From Plantago major (taxonomy: Eukaryota > Streptophyta > Magnoliopsida > Lamiales > Plantaginaceae), in assembly GCA_026545765.1 (NCBI GenBank), contig CM048844.1, positions 71,595,035-71,659,034 of the forward strand: 64,000 bases of DNA. The letters run 5' to 3'. Made by a program: the position numbers and the translations under genes. The notes under the pieces are model-generated. The model saw only the letters and a program-made list of their open reading frames with translations. It made no database searches and was not told where the DNA came from. Positions 21,684 through 33,980 of this stretch are shown piece by piece. Each line of letters starts with the position of its first letter. Position 1 is the stretch's first letter.

Positions 21684-23082
21684 TGATGTGCACTTAGAGA
21701 TTTTAATTTCGTTGTACAACCTGTAATCCCTATATACAATCAAAGATTTTTTTTTTATGTCGGAAGCCCTTAAATCCATAGTTTATAGTGGAAAGATGAC
21801 TCAGGATGTCGTTCTCCACGGACATTTAGCATAGGAACAAGCAAATAACGTATGTAAATTGTATGAAGAAAGTAAACAGAATGATTGTAGACAGATTGAT
21901 CGAATCGCAGTAAACCATAACTTGACGAGATGAAATCGATGGTGGGAAGGTGTAAAGGATCCCCGACCTCCCTCTTCTATGCTACTACCAACTACTTAGA
22001 ATCAAACAACGTACTAGCCGTCTACAGGCAGCAAAGAAACATCCCAAAAGGATCAAGTCGTAGTTAATCCAGACACCTTCACTTATACCAACAATGCGTT
22101 GTGTCACTCAAGACACTATTTCGTCACGTTTTCAGACAAATCACGCAGGATAATATAAAGTTCGTTACCAAGTCGTAGTTAGTAAGGATTTCCCACGTAA
22201 AGAGTCAGACGAATAAATAACAAGTACGAAATTACGTTTTAAAACTAATTCATTAATATATCACGGTATATAAAGAAGTAGTAAAAGCATAGTTACGGCG
22301 GTTCGCCTTTACAAGAGAAAGTTAGCTACTCATAGTAATACTAGACAGAAATTGAAAAGCAAGAAAGAAAAGAAGAAGGAGAAGCTTAGTCTCTGATGTC
22401 TTCATGCTGCTTCTAGGGTTTCCTCCTTCTAGGTGCCTGACGGCCAGCGGTTTTGGGGTTTCACTTCCCCGAGGACTGGTCCTGTCTTTTGAGAGCTTGC
22501 TTTATGAGCGGTGTAGAATTATGAGACCCCTGAGGTCTTATTTATACTGAAAAATCCGTGCTCTGGCTGCCATTGATCATTAAGGATGGTTTAGGAAGGC
22601 GGGCTCTAGCCTGACGGCCAGGAAAATAGCCCAGGAGAATCCAGACAGCTGAGTGCGGTCACCTGGTGACCGCAGAGAGGCCTTATGCGGCCCCTGGTGG
22701 CCGCCAACTTCGATTCTTGCATATTCGAATATGTTTTCTTCTTTCTTCGATTTCGGGCTTCGTAACTTCGTTTCCTCGAAAAGTGGTCTTCTACAAAGTT
22801 GTTGCATCTTCAATTATCTTCGCATTGGTTGGCCGCATGAAATGTTTGACTCCTCGAACTCCATGCAACGGTCAATTCGGCATATTTGCTTAACTTTCTC
22901 GATTTCGCACAATTATGTCGTTTTCGCGCCTGAAATCGTGCAATTCCTAAAAAATGCGATCATGACCTACAAAATACACACGAAGTTGGTAATTGACCAT
23001 AAAATAATACAAATATTGAATCTATAGCAAAAAATGAGGGTCTAAAAGCATGCTATATCGCACATTTCATTGTCACATCACA
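21684..23082 (-). repeat. Athila-like (Gypsy) 3' LTR of element A1
   Basis: On the minus strand it starts TGTGATGTGACAATG (at 23082) after the purine tract GTTTGGGG and ends AAGTGCACATCA (at 21684). It matches the A2 LTRs at 37371-38638 and 45401-46706. Length is 1399 bp. It carries GC-rich dyads (22655-22673 and 22687-22705). The flank GTTGT at 21679-21683 is the expected half of the target duplication. Confidence 0.88.
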
Positions 23083-24774
23083 CCCCAAACTAGTTTTTTG
23101 TTGATCCTTGAGCAAGGCAATAACAATAATCAAGAAGTGACCATTAAATGAGCAACAAGCACAAACCACCACATAGACAAGCAACTAGTTTCCAGGGATT
23201 CAAACTCTACTGACTCACTTAGTTTCAACTCCAACTTTATGACTCCATAGCAAACAAGTAACAAGTAAGCATCACTCACTTTATGATCCTCCAGCGGTTA
23301 TAAGTGTAACCCAATGTCCTTCTAAGTGTACTTCAAAATCATTACCTCGCGGTAACGTTATGCAATCCTGCTCCAAAAGTCAAGGCGCAAATCAAAGTAG
23401 TACTCAGGTTTGGTTGGTAAGTAAAATAGGTAGGATAATATAGAGGAGTGTTTGGCTAAGTATCATTAAAAGATAGCAAGGTAGAACAAAGGGTATTTCA
23501 GGGGGACTTATCCTTTCGGACACCGAGTTCCTTCCTTCGACTTCGTTATCTCTCAATGACAAATCTTCAACTTCTCTTTTTATATCATATCTACTTCAAC
23601 GGTTGCTTCACACATAGAATACTTGCTCCTTTATTTTTTCTTTTTTCTTTTGACATACTATTTTTTGCAGTCGTTTTACTAACTCGTATGCTTTTGGTTG
23701 GCCATCATTGGACTCTTTTAGTCCCTACATTTTTTGGTAGTGTCTGTTTTACTGAATTCTGCACTTTTGTGCGTGCTGGTTTGGTATACATGCCATCAAC
23801 CCTCACGGACATGTAGCTTTTTAAGGCCATGCCGGTATGTGGGTAGTCTCTATAACATGCCCAATACGAAAACGGTGATCACAAGGACCACAGATCCACT
23901 CCGAGACTTTTGTACCTTTGCTTTTTTCGGTACTTTTTTTCTATTTTTTCTAGAGCAAGAGCTAGTGATTTTTAGCACCGGTAATATAACAGTATGGCCA
24001 ACAAGGTTACCTTCGATGATGTTCATCTTGCACTTCTCCCTCAAACCAATTTCTCGAACTGTAGTTAGGGTTTTCTTCTCTACTTTCCTCCAAACTAGTT
24101 CTCAATCATGATTCTCCTCTATTGTTTGGAACTCGTTGCTTTATTTCTTCGTTCAAGCTCGGCAGTAGGTTGCTGTCACTGCTTAAGTAAAGCATGTATA
24201 GAATATATGGTGGAGTTTCATAAGGGCTTAAAAAAGCTTTAAGCGGGGTTAGTGAAAGGTATAAAAAAGGATTAAAAAGGTGAGTACTACTAATCATATT
24301 CATGTTGCTGACAAATAAAGACTTAATGGTAGCAGAGTTCACACGGTTGCACACAGGACTTCAATTAGAGTAGCAAGTAAACCCACTCATTAAAGTAGCA
24401 TGGGTTGGACTTGGTCGGAGCATATAATCAGCAAGCAGCGAACTAAGAAAACAAATTCACAGCCCCTCATCTTAGTCATGGTTCACACTCGGTACTCTCC
24501 CACAGATCAAAACTTTTTTCAAAAAGTAAAAGACCTTAGACGTAACAAATAAGCATAAATTAAAATTCAAACTATTAAGTGCGAGTATTTAAAGTTATTA
24601 CAAACCGAGCAAGTAATAGTCAAATTCCTCCCCCCAAACCTAGTCAAAAGTAGATAGAGAAACTAGGAAAGTAAAGAGAAAAAGAAAAGATACTCCCCTC
24701 TCGGTGGTGTTTCTTCCAATCCAGATGGTGGTTTAGGACGAAGATCTTCCAGGAGGCGGTGTAGGATAAAATCC
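23083..24774 (-). mobile_element. A1 3' non-coding region
   Basis: This matches A2 43764-45400 on the opposite strand, base for base in many blocks, such as the region around CACTCCGAGACTTTTGTACC. It has no conserved ORF. A long 3' spacer between the last ORF and the LTR is normal for Athila-type elements. Confidence 0.8.
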
Positions 24775-26031
24775 TTAATAGCCTTGGTAGTACAGCGACG
24801 GATCAACCTCGGGCGGTGGATAGAGCTGCGGTGGTGGGTAGTAAGGTGAATACTCAAAGAGACCATACCCGTCAGCGTTCTCCTGCTGGAAAGAGATTTG
24901 CTCGTAGCTGTGTAGGTAGGTAACATGATTGTTCCACTCCGACCTCCGGCCCATTTCGTTCATTTCATCTCGCCTTTTTGCACTCCGTTGACTCCCCATC
25001 TGATAGTTGTTCACAAATTCGTTGAACAAATTCATGTTGAAAGCTCCTTGCGGCGGATCCGCTACTCGTCTTCTTCTAAGTTCGGCTTTGGCAGCCTTCT
25101 CGTGCATCTCAAGGAGGTGGATGGTACTGTCTTCATCAAAAGGTTCTATGAGTCGAGCGAATCCTGACTCACTAGTAGGAACCCCATTCTTCTTGCATAT
25201 TGCGGTGATAAGACCAGGGAATGGAAGGTTCCTTCTTTTGTTCCCCTTCACCAATTGCATTTCCTTCATGATGGTTCTTCCAACATCAATGTAGTGACCG
25301 TCCATAATCGCGTAGACAAGTGTGGCTACATCATCTTTAAGCCCTTCGTGGTGTAGGGTTGGCTTCAAGTTGGGCTCTACAAAGTGCATCCATAACCTTG
25401 CTCTTTCGTTAAGCGTAGCCCTCAGGATGGATAATAATCCCACCGCATCCTCTCTAAATCTTTCTCTGAGTAATACCCTTGGGATGTCTAATTGGATGTC
25501 TCCGTACTTCAACTCCTGATATGCCGGTTCCTTGTATTCTCCATGAATGTGCTCCTCGGGTATGTTGAAGAATTCATTGATAGCTCCCGGCCCAAACATG
25601 AACTCTATCCCTCATATGGTGATGGGGTGATCTTGAAGTGCATCCTCGGGCTTTTTAATCTTCAGTTGGAAGTACTCCGCGTAGAAATCCCGGACTATCT
25701 CTATGTCGTACCCTTGGAGGATGGAAGTGAAAGTTCCCCAAACATTGAAACTCAAAATGTCGTGTATCCAATTTAGGGCAGGGTTCATTCCCCATCCGAT
25801 CACTATGTTCCTCTCCGGAAGTACTCCTCGGTCGCTATTAACCAATAGCCAACTTCGAGCTTTGCTTGATAGGGTTGCTGATGCCGCTTTCTTTCCTTTC
25901 TTTGCTCTATTAGTGCTTGGTTCACCTACATCTTTTCTTCCTTGATTTCTCCCCATAGTACCTAGGCCAAAAAGTGTGTGAGATAGCATGTTTGGAGTTA
26001 AATCAATTCTAAAGCTTACATGCAAATCCAA
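24775..26031 (-). pseudogene. A1 third ORF, 'putative plant transposon protein' domain, one stop
   Basis: This minus-strand frame of about 415 codons starts around MGRNQGRKDVGEPSTNRAKK with a basic N-terminus. The domain known as 'putative plant transposon protein' (PF20167-like) follows: VIGWGMNPALNWI, EFMFGPGAINEFFNIPEEHI, LLSILRATLNERARLWMHFV, VATLVYAIMDGHYIDVGRTI, LPFPGLITAICKKNGVP. It ends in a Pro/Tyr-rich tail (YYPPPQLYPPPE). A single in-frame TGA (25612-25614) replaces an Arg codon seen in A2, a CpG-type change. The function of this ORF in Athila-type elements is unknown. Confidence 0.82.
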
Positions 26032-27141
26032 TGGGGGGTTTCTCCTCCCCCAAACCTAATGTGTGGCACAATGCATATGCAAGATTCTAGCTTGTAATAT
26101 GATCAATAGCCACTTCAAAGTGATGCAAGAACTAAGCATGCATCACACATTTTCAAATTGTATCATGCATCAATTAGAAAAGGCAAATTGTGACGTAGTC
26201 TCCACCCTATGAGCATAAGACGATGCAAACATGTTTTCTAAGCATACTTCATCAATTTAAGATCATATAAGCAAGTAATCGAGGGAGAAAGGGGTCAACA
26301 AAGGAGTTTGTTCTATTGAGACATTTTATCGAACACTTGGTAGGCAAGAACAAAAACCTTCAAATTCTCATTCGATTTGTCAAATCTCCATCAAGCAAGT
26401 GTTAATATAGTGAATACTAAAAGTAAGCATGTATCCACATATCTCAAACATCAACAAATCAATCAATTGAAGCACATAATTGCAAAGCACATAATTGCAA
26501 AGCACTCAAGAATCAAGAAGAAAGTGCACCAAAGAGTTGAGAGATGTAAACATTGAATTGAAGATGTAATGGAGATAATAATGAGTAAAGATCACTTACT
26601 TGATGTTGAAGATGGATGGGCAAGCTAATAATGCAATGGAGATGATAGAATTATAGAGCAAATGCAGATTTTGTGAAGAAAATGAAGTGGGTGGGATCAA
26701 AACGTTTTTTTAAGGTTTTATAAGGGTAACTGGGCTGGTGGCTACTCACTGCGGTCCACAGTCGGCCGCAATGAGGCTGCTTTCCGGCACCCCACTTTCG
26801 CGACTTTTCGCATTTTTTCGATTTTTTTTGGTTTTTTCGATTTTTCAAAAAAGCAAACATAATAAATACGAAATTTTGAAACGTTTTTTCGAAAATATTT
26901 TTGATGCGGAACACGAGAAAAATGAAAATTAAAAGTGCGAATGCAAGTGCGAAAAATAAACGTGACCTTGGGTTGCCTCCCAAGAAGCGCTTATTTTAGG
27001 TCTTATAGCTCGACCCATGTTCAGAGATGACCTTTAGGATGGATGCATGTGGTCTAAGTTAGGTCCGTCCACCCATCTCCACCTTCCAGCATCGTTCTTC
27101 TTTCGCATCCTCGTTGGTGAGTTTCGATTGATGTTAGGTCT
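26032..27141 (-). mobile_element. A1 inter-ORF region and end of an upstream small ORF
   Basis: This matches A2 41492-42547, including the phrase TTGGGAGGCAACCCAAGGTC that follows pol in plant Athila/Tat elements. It contains the dyad GCGGTCCACAGTCGGCCGC (26751-26769). A small minus-strand frame ends at 27034 (GRWRWVDGPNLDHMHPS-stop). That frame continues upstream at 47507-47580 across the inserted Sirevirus. Confidence 0.7.
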
Positions 27142-28181
27142 TGAATGAATTAAAGGACCAGAACTTTGTACTTCTAACTCTACTCTGTTCAGAACGATGT
27201 TAAGCAAACAGTATAGTGACACATGTTTCCGACCAAGTAAAAAATCACTATTAAGAAAAATGTTGTTCTAACAGTTAAACACTGAAACTTAGACAATAAA
27301 TCAGACACAGCGGAATGTAACGATGTAAACCAGAATAAATCTGTGGACCTGAAATTTGTAAATCGCAAAGTAACAGTCACTGTTGATATTGATGTTAAGA
27401 CAACAGTGTCTGTAACACTACTTGACAATAAAGAACAGAACTTCCAGATTTCAGCACAACAATAACAGACAGCAGCATAAAGTAAGCATTGAAGACCAAA
27501 ATAAATCTACGTTTAAGTTTCTATAAGTTAGAAACCTTAAAATGACCAACTAAGCAGGAATAGCCAAAACAACTACCCAAGTTATACTCACCACTAAGGT
27601 ATCTAAGTTACGCACTAGACATACAAAATATAACGTAAAGCTTAGCTAAAGACACAAGACAAAGAGTATGATGTGTATGTAGTCGACTAGCTCTAATCTT
27701 GCGTACTTGAATCAATGAACCATCTCTTGTATTTATAGAGTTTTGAACGTGGTAAAGAGATGCATCATAGATCTTGTTGCCTTGCATAAGATCTTCCCTT
27801 GTTTTCTCAGAATTCCTTCTTTCAACATATTGCACTCCTTCTTTAGAATTCCTTATATTGCATTCCTTCTTTAAAATCCTTAGATCTTCCTTCTTTAGAA
27901 TTCCTTATATTGAATTCCTTATATTGCATTCCTTAGATCTTCAAAATCTTTCCTTCTTTAAATCTTCACATCTCATTCCTTCCTTCTTCGATGCATACCA
28001 AACCTGTTCCTATATCATAATCAGTCAACCAAAATCATGGAACTAGGTTAAGTTAGTGAATAAAGGAAAAAACCTAATTTATAGAAAATAAGTGCCGAAA
28101 CAGCACATTCACTATTGAGCAAACATTGATAGTTCACTCATGTCGCTGTTATGACAACAATGCCTGTATCTTGCACTTTCA
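27142..28181 (-). repeat. Sirevirus (Copia) 3' LTR
   Basis: The minus-strand LTR starts TGAAAGTGCAAGATACAG (at 28181) directly after the purine tract AAAAAGGGGGAGAT and ends CTTTAATTCATTCA (at 27142). It is about 1040 bp. It matches 46863-47506. It carries imperfect repeats of CTTCTTTAGAATTCCTTATA near 27835-27965 that are missing from the other LTR. The left flank GGTCT pairs with AGTCT right of 47506 as a 4/5 target duplication. Confidence 0.85.
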
Positions 28182-28460
28182 ATCTCCCCCTTTTTGCCTT
28201 TGTTCACACAACATCTTTTGTTGTCAATTCCTGCACTCAGTGGTTAGTGAATAAAGACATCCTGCACTCAGTGGTTAGTGAATAAAGACAAAATAACTCA
28301 ACATATTGAAATATAAGTGCAGTAAACAATGTTGTCTGCAATGTTGAAACAACACAGTAGTCAACACTGCACTTTCAATCTCCCCCTTTTTGTCTTTCTT
28401 CACAACACCTGCAAACACAGAGATCTCCCCCTAAAAAGAATATCTCCCCCTTAATCAGAA
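28182..28460 (-). promoter_or_regulatory. Multiple polypurine tracts of the Sirevirus
   Basis: On the minus strand AGGGGGAGA-type tracts occur at the LTR edge (28182-28195), at about 28379-28391 after a second TGAAAGTGCA phrase, and at about 28425-28452. Clustered tracts like these are a described hallmark of Sireviruses and would prime plus-strand DNA synthesis. Confidence 0.75.
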
Positions 28461-28828
28461 AAACACTTATTTATGCTAAGAGCAATTTAGTCAAAAACAG
28501 ATAACACATTACGTTAGCACATCAAGGTAACACATAACTTAGCATACTACCAAAGCATTATCCAAAGAAGTTACATACTAGCATAAATCAGAAAAACGTT
28601 TATCATGACAACCAGGTAACATGCAAATGATCAAAGTGTTTATCATAAAAGCCATGCAACATGCAAACCATACCCCCCCCCCCCCCCCCCGTTGTGATGA
28701 AAGAAGGCCTATAATAGTACTTCAAACTTGAAGTAACCCTGCAATTAATTCATCCAGGCCTCAAATTTTATCCAAGAGGGCTTGATCATCTGCAGTAGCT
28801 GGGAGAGGAACATTTGGAGTTGGCAATG
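28461..28828 (-). other. Sirevirus spacer with a C run
   Basis: Non-coding sequence between the envelope-like region and the tracts. It holds a run of about 17 C near 28674-28690. Confidence 0.6.
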
Positions 28829-30246
28829 TTATCCCAACAGCGACTTCAATAGTCGTGGAATTTTTAGATACTTGCTCCACCCAAAAAAAGTATCATGCTG
28901 CCTGATTTTTCCTAGAAGTTGATGTGACACACTTAAGGCATGACACTTCTTTTCCAGCTTGTCTCCTGTTCCCTTCTTAAACCCTTGATCACAGATTATG
29001 TCATACAATGCAGAAGGGTAGATAAGCTTTACTTGATCTCCTCTAAACCTGAAAGTATCAAAATGGTTGACATTCCTTTTGCCTATATTGAAATTCATAC
29101 CATTCACCATTCAATACAGAAGTTCAGCAGCTCCAGAGCTAATGACATTAGCATTTGTGGAGGGAAGACAATTATGGATGCAAATCCTAAACAACACAGA
29201 GAAAATGGATGTTGCATCCTTGGCTTTAAGTTCCTTATCCCACATAGCCACCATTCAAGACATTAGCAACCTCATTCCAGTCAACACCAAGCTCATCTTC
29301 ATCCACGTTCGGGGTACCAAGATAATGATTAAAACTAGAAGGAGTAACACCATACACCTTCCCTCTTACATAAGACTTGTCATATTTCAGATCATCTTCA
29401 TCAAAAGAGTTTTCGGAGAAATTCTCATGAATTTTCTTCAAAACATGATGACCATAACCAACCTGATTAACAACTATGTAGAGAATCTCACTGCTCTCCA
29501 AAAAGGCATAAATAATAAACTTTTGAAACATCGGCTCAATAATGGTGCTCTCAAGCCACATCTTTTTATCCTTAAAGTTCTTCCATTTTTCACTACAGAC
29601 CTTAGTGTGAAGCTTCACATAAAATGTATCATCATCAAAAGCAGATCCTTGAGACAGAAAATAAGAATTACCTCATCAGTCGATGATGTCTCAGCAGTTG
29701 GCCCAATAGGTTGCTCAGCAGTTACAGAAACATCCTCTTCTTCCCCCATAGATTTATCACTGGATTTCTGGCCCAATTTTTATTCATTGATGTCCACAAT
29801 AGAGCTCATGAAACATCATCCCAGAGTTTGCATCCTCATACAAAGAGGGTTCATTGTCCAAATTTTGGGTCTTCATGTTCCAAAATGGTAGTGCTTACTT
29901 CTCCCTTTGCGTAGGAAGTTTCTATGGCTTCATTCATGGGAATGGATCCCTCATTGTTAGCATTAAAGGGAGGGATAACCACATTATCAAAAACCCTAGG
30001 TTTCTTTGGAGAAGGGCGAATTCTAGTGACCTTGTTGTGATATACGGGAGGAGTGATGGTTTCTGGAGTAGCAGGGATGGGAAGAGTGGTGATGTTTTTG
30101 GGTGAAACAGGGAGTGTTACAGCATTACCCAGTGCAACATTTATCAGAGTATTAGCAGTTAGGCTTTTGGCAGATGAAGGAAAGGAGCAAACGAGAGTAA
30201 GGGAGGAGAAAGGGTGTAATTTGGTAATATATGTCAGTGATGGCAC
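28829..30246 (-). pseudogene. Sirevirus envelope-like ORF, frameshifted
   Basis: Three minus-strand frames in order (30246-29851, 29618-29235, 29110-28829) lie between the end of RNase H and the polypurine tracts, the position of the extra 'envelope-like' ORF of Sireviruses. The first is Pro/Thr/Ser-rich. The second has SYVRGKVYGVTPSSFNHYLG, resembling the conserved middle of these proteins. Frame changes between the parts show at least two frameshifts. Whether such ORFs ever acted as envelope proteins is not known. Confidence 0.6.
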
Positions 30247-31233
30247 ATGTTCTCAAAAGTCGCACTGGTTTGTGTGAAACAAGGCAAGTGTTTTGGTATG
30301 ATGAGTTGGGTAATAACTACCTGTTTAAGAAAGAAAATTGCACAAGATATCTTTTCATACTAATGTATGTAAAGAATGTTAGACAAGGATTATATCAATC
30401 TTCGAAGAACAAATAACCAAAAGAGACTAAAGAAGATTTTGACATTTAAGCTACACAATACTAGACGAATTTATCAAGAGAAACTCAAGGTATCATGATT
30501 TAGAAAATTTAGTACTGATCAAACATCCACTGTTGTCTCAACATTTGGTTTACTGTTCTCTTAACAGGGTCTACCCAAAAAACCAAAACAACACATAAGC
30601 ACAACACAAACAACTCTCCTCCTATAGGCACTATAACCCAGGCTCCTTGACAGAAGGACAAGAGAAGAGAAAGAATACTTAGGAATCAAACTTCACATTG
30701 CCATATCACACTTGAAACTTCATACTCTAATCAGTCTCATTTCTATTTTGAGAGAAAGGGCTCAAGATCAAAACAGTCACCTTTTTATGCACTTTATAAA
30801 ATTAAATTAAAACAGAAGCAAATGGTCGAGTGCTAATTTCAGAGATGATTCAATGTAGTCTTAGAGAATCTTGGACTTAGATAAGTCGGGAAATAGCATA
30901 CATCAACAAAAGTTTGGTACGCATTGGACTCTTTTTGGTTTGGCCCCCTTTGGGCTCTTTTTGGTGGCCTTCATTGGGCTCTTTTATTTTTGCTTCCAAC
31001 AAATAAGACAATAGTGTAAATTTTTGTAAACAAGAGAAGACTAGAGTACCCTCAAAATTTATTCTCAAAAGAGCTTTTCAAGCACTTGGTTCAAGTGCAA
31101 TGCAAGATCAGTCCAAAACTTCAGTAATAGAGAGAGAAGAGATAGGGAAAAACAAAAGCAACAAGAAACACCACAAACTTTGCACAATACTGTTGGTTGT
31201 GGTGTTAAGATAACAACTGTGCTTTTCACAGAA
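30247..31233 (-). other. Spacer between RNase H and envelope-like ORF
   Basis: This Sirevirus-internal sequence has no open frame of note. Long spacers here are common in the lineage. Confidence 0.55.
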
Positions 31234-31378
31234 TCATATAGAATGAAGACCAAGAGATCTTCCTAAACTGAGAAGTCTCTTGCTATCTAAGGGTTTGGTC
31301 AGAAAATCAGCAAGTTGATTATTGGTTTCTATGTGTTCTAAGTCCACAACTTGTAGGTTCATAAGGTTCCTAAGATAG
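31234..31378 (-). pseudogene. Sirevirus RNase H C-terminus
   Basis: The minus strand encodes the closing motif of Copia polyproteins, ETNNQLADFLTKPLDSKRLL then GRSLGLHSI-stop (stop at 31234-31236), matching the family pattern ENQLAD.FTKPL. The rest of RNase H, reverse transcriptase and integrase is absent because the Copia LTR begins at 31379. Confidence 0.88.
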
Positions 31379-31551
31379 TGTTAGGAATATATGTTTAGAT
31401 TTTGATCTGTAAACCATAATGACTTATCTTACTCTAAAAAGTAACTAGTACTCTTAGTTCACTTGAACATTGTAAAAGAGGAAACTTACTGAGTATGTTA
31501 GTCTAGCAAATCTTGTATATGATGTTAGGTCTCTGAATGTAATTTTTATAT

Positions 31552-32578
31552 GGTCAAATTACACCAGGTCCTCCTAATAAAGTTCGTAATAACAAATTAG
31601 TCCCTCTGATTGGAACAATAACATTTTAGTCCAAAATGTAATTTCCGCGTTAACCAGCCAGAAATTGTATTTCCATGTGGAATTTCATTTCTGATTTTGC
31701 ACATCAACCCCTATCAAGTTTATAAAATTTACAATTAACCCAAAATAATTCCACTCTTTCATTTTCATCTTCTTCTTCATCAAGCCTTTTACCTTTAACT
31801 ATTATTCATCTTCTTCTTGCACATCAACCGATTTGTTGAGTTTTCATTCATATTTGTTGAGTTCCCTAATTCTTCTTCCTCATTAACCCTATATCCTAAT
31901 ATTAAAAAAAATTAATTTCTTTTTAATTCACCATTAATGGAGCTTGAAGCTCCATGGTGGAGCTTGGAGCTCCAATTCGGGCTCATTTGGTGAGCCGAGC
32001 TCCATTAATGAAGTTTCTAGCTCCATTAATGGAGCTCAAACACCTCTAATAATGGAGTTGTTCAAGCTCCATAAAAATGGAGCCACAGTCCATTAAAGGA
32101 TCTGTTCGAGCTCCTTAAAAATGGAGCTTGAGCAGCTCCTGTTCAATCTCCATTTGATGGAGGAGAACAACTCCATTAATGGAGAATAGGGAAATGGAAA
32201 TAAAAAAAATTAAAATTTTTAGAAGGAAGAAAATTGGGAAGGTATAATTGCAATATGATTGTTGTTGAAATTGAATAGGAAAAAAGAAATATGTGTTGAT
32301 CTCGAATCATAACAAACTTGAGGATATGAATTGAGTGTGAAATAAAATAAAAGAGGTCAATTGCAATTTATTTTTTCTAAATCTGAATATGAAAATAAGG
32401 AAAATCATTTCCCGGAATATCCACCTCACAAATTAACTGCCATGTAGGATTCATCCGTTGACTTTTGGATTAAAACGTAAATTGATTTATGAAACTTGTC
32501 CTATGGTGTTATTGTTGAAAACGGATGGACCAAAGTGAGTGACCCCTATTTATTGGGGGGATCTGGTGAAATTTTCCC
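31552..32578. mobile_element. Mutator-type MITE in the C2 LTR
   Basis: The left end is GGTCAAATTACACCAGGTCC and the reverse complement of the right end is GGGAAAATTTCACCAGATCC, with a matching CC.AATAAA continuation. It is flanked by TTTTTATAT (31543-31551) and GTTTTATAT (32579-32587), a 9-bp target duplication with one change, the Mutator class length. The intact LTR at 55493 shows the empty site. The interior has no ORF but a block of AGCTCC/GGAGCT repeats. Confidence 0.88.
31930..32190. repeat. Short interspersed palindromes AGCTCCATTAATGGAGCT
   Basis: Variants of GGAGCT...AGCTCC, many forming the 18-bp perfect palindrome AGCTCCATTAATGGAGCT or parts of it, recur roughly every 15-40 bp inside the MITE. 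Confidence 0.75.
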
Positions 32579-33980
32579 GTTTTATATCTTTAAAGAAGAC
32601 CAAGAAGGAAGCATCCAGCGGAAGAACTCTTTTATTGAAGATCAGAAGACTGCACAAGATTGTTGAAGACTAAGGAAAATTGTGTCCTCAGATAACTTGA
32701 CGAAACTAAGTGTCTGAGAGACAAACGTTTCAATAGGTTTCTGATGCACTAAAGGTCACTGAGAATGGACATGCAAAGCCTCAGAAAGCTTGCATTGTTT
32801 CGTTGACACTACAGGACAAAAGTTGGTACAGTGCATTAATTACGTAGACAAAGATGTCTGAGCAAAAGAGAAAATCTCTGAAAAGAGACAAAGCTCATTG
32901 CATACTAACTTCAGATATCGTTAGTTTGAATTTCATTGTGCCTAACGGAAACTAATTCAAACGGCCTGATTTTCAACTATAAATATCACCACTTAGAATG
33001 CTTGAAGATACACTTGAACACCAGAACTACATACATTACACTCAAGCATACAAGCCTTCTGCCTACTTACTCTCTAGCTTTCTGTTGTAACTAAAACTCT
33101 TGAATTCTAAGTAGCACGAAAGTTCTAAGTGCTCTAATCCTTTACAAGGCTTGCATATTGTGAAGGAGTTGAATCCAAAAGATACAGTTGCGACTAATAT
33201 CTAAGATTCATTCTCTTGAACTTAATCAAGACTTGGGTCAGTAAAGAACAAGTTACCATACATTAAAAAGTGTATTAAGTAATCTTGATTCTACAGAGCA
33301 CTCCTACATAACTGTAGAAGTTATTAAGAGCCTGCTCACCTGACAAACTACCATAACCAAAACACCAATAGGCGTTGAGCATAGGAAGTACTTAGTTTGC
33401 GAAACTAAGGAATAACTCAAAGGTTATTGAGTTGAGGAAGTACTTGGTTGAGAAAACCAGGGAATAACTCAGGGGGAACACTTGGTTGGGAACCTAGTGT
33501 AAAAGGGATCAAGAGATAGGATTTTGTAAGGGAAACTCATCATCTTCTCTTAGTGGATTCAAGTCATGAGAAAGGGCGAGTGGATTAGTTGAAGGATTAC
33601 GCCACCTTCAAATACCAATATAAAAGGTTTGTGTTATTTACTTTCTGCACTTACTCTCTGTATTACTTTATACTTGCTAAGTACTTACACACATTATAGC
33701 TTGCTGAGCACGTGCACTTATCTGAAAAGAATTCCGCTCTGTGTGACTAAGTATCAGATACCTTCACAAGTATCTGAGAAATTGTTTTATCGTCAAAAGT
33801 TTGAAAAGACTATTCACCCCTTCCCTCTCTAGTCTTTTACTTTGTCGTTATCTGGACCAACAATTGATATCAGAGCAGGAGGTTCCCAAGACTTCTGCAC
33901 TGAACCTAGATCCTAGATAAGTGCTCACTAACCGCTTACCACCTGCACTTGATTTGTTTGTTTAGTGTGTATTCTACAGG

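Larger units (their letters stand above)
31379..33862 (+). repeat. Copia family 5' LTR (copy C2), interrupted by a MITE
   Basis: It starts TGTTAGGAATATATG and ends ATCTGGACCAACA. Without the 1027-bp MITE and its duplicated target it is about 1.45 kb. It matches the LTRs at 4574, 55332 and 56801. It is inserted in the Sirevirus RNase H end; the 5-bp left flank is GATAG. The primer-binding site follows, changed to TTGATATCAGAGC. Confidence 0.9.

Noticed and set aside
24663..24926. Overlapping reading frame conserved in both Athila copies (ends GEYLFFFSLLS)
   Set aside because: It overlaps the third ORF in another frame and its persistence follows from the nucleotide similarity of the two copies.
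29067..29891. 274-codon plus-strand ORF
   Set aside because: It is antisense to the frameshifted Sirevirus envelope-like region and has no domain of its own.
31379..33862. A single unusually long LTR of about 2.5 kb
   Set aside because: The extra length is a MITE with inverted ends and a 9-bp target duplication; the empty site is visible in the LTR at 55493.
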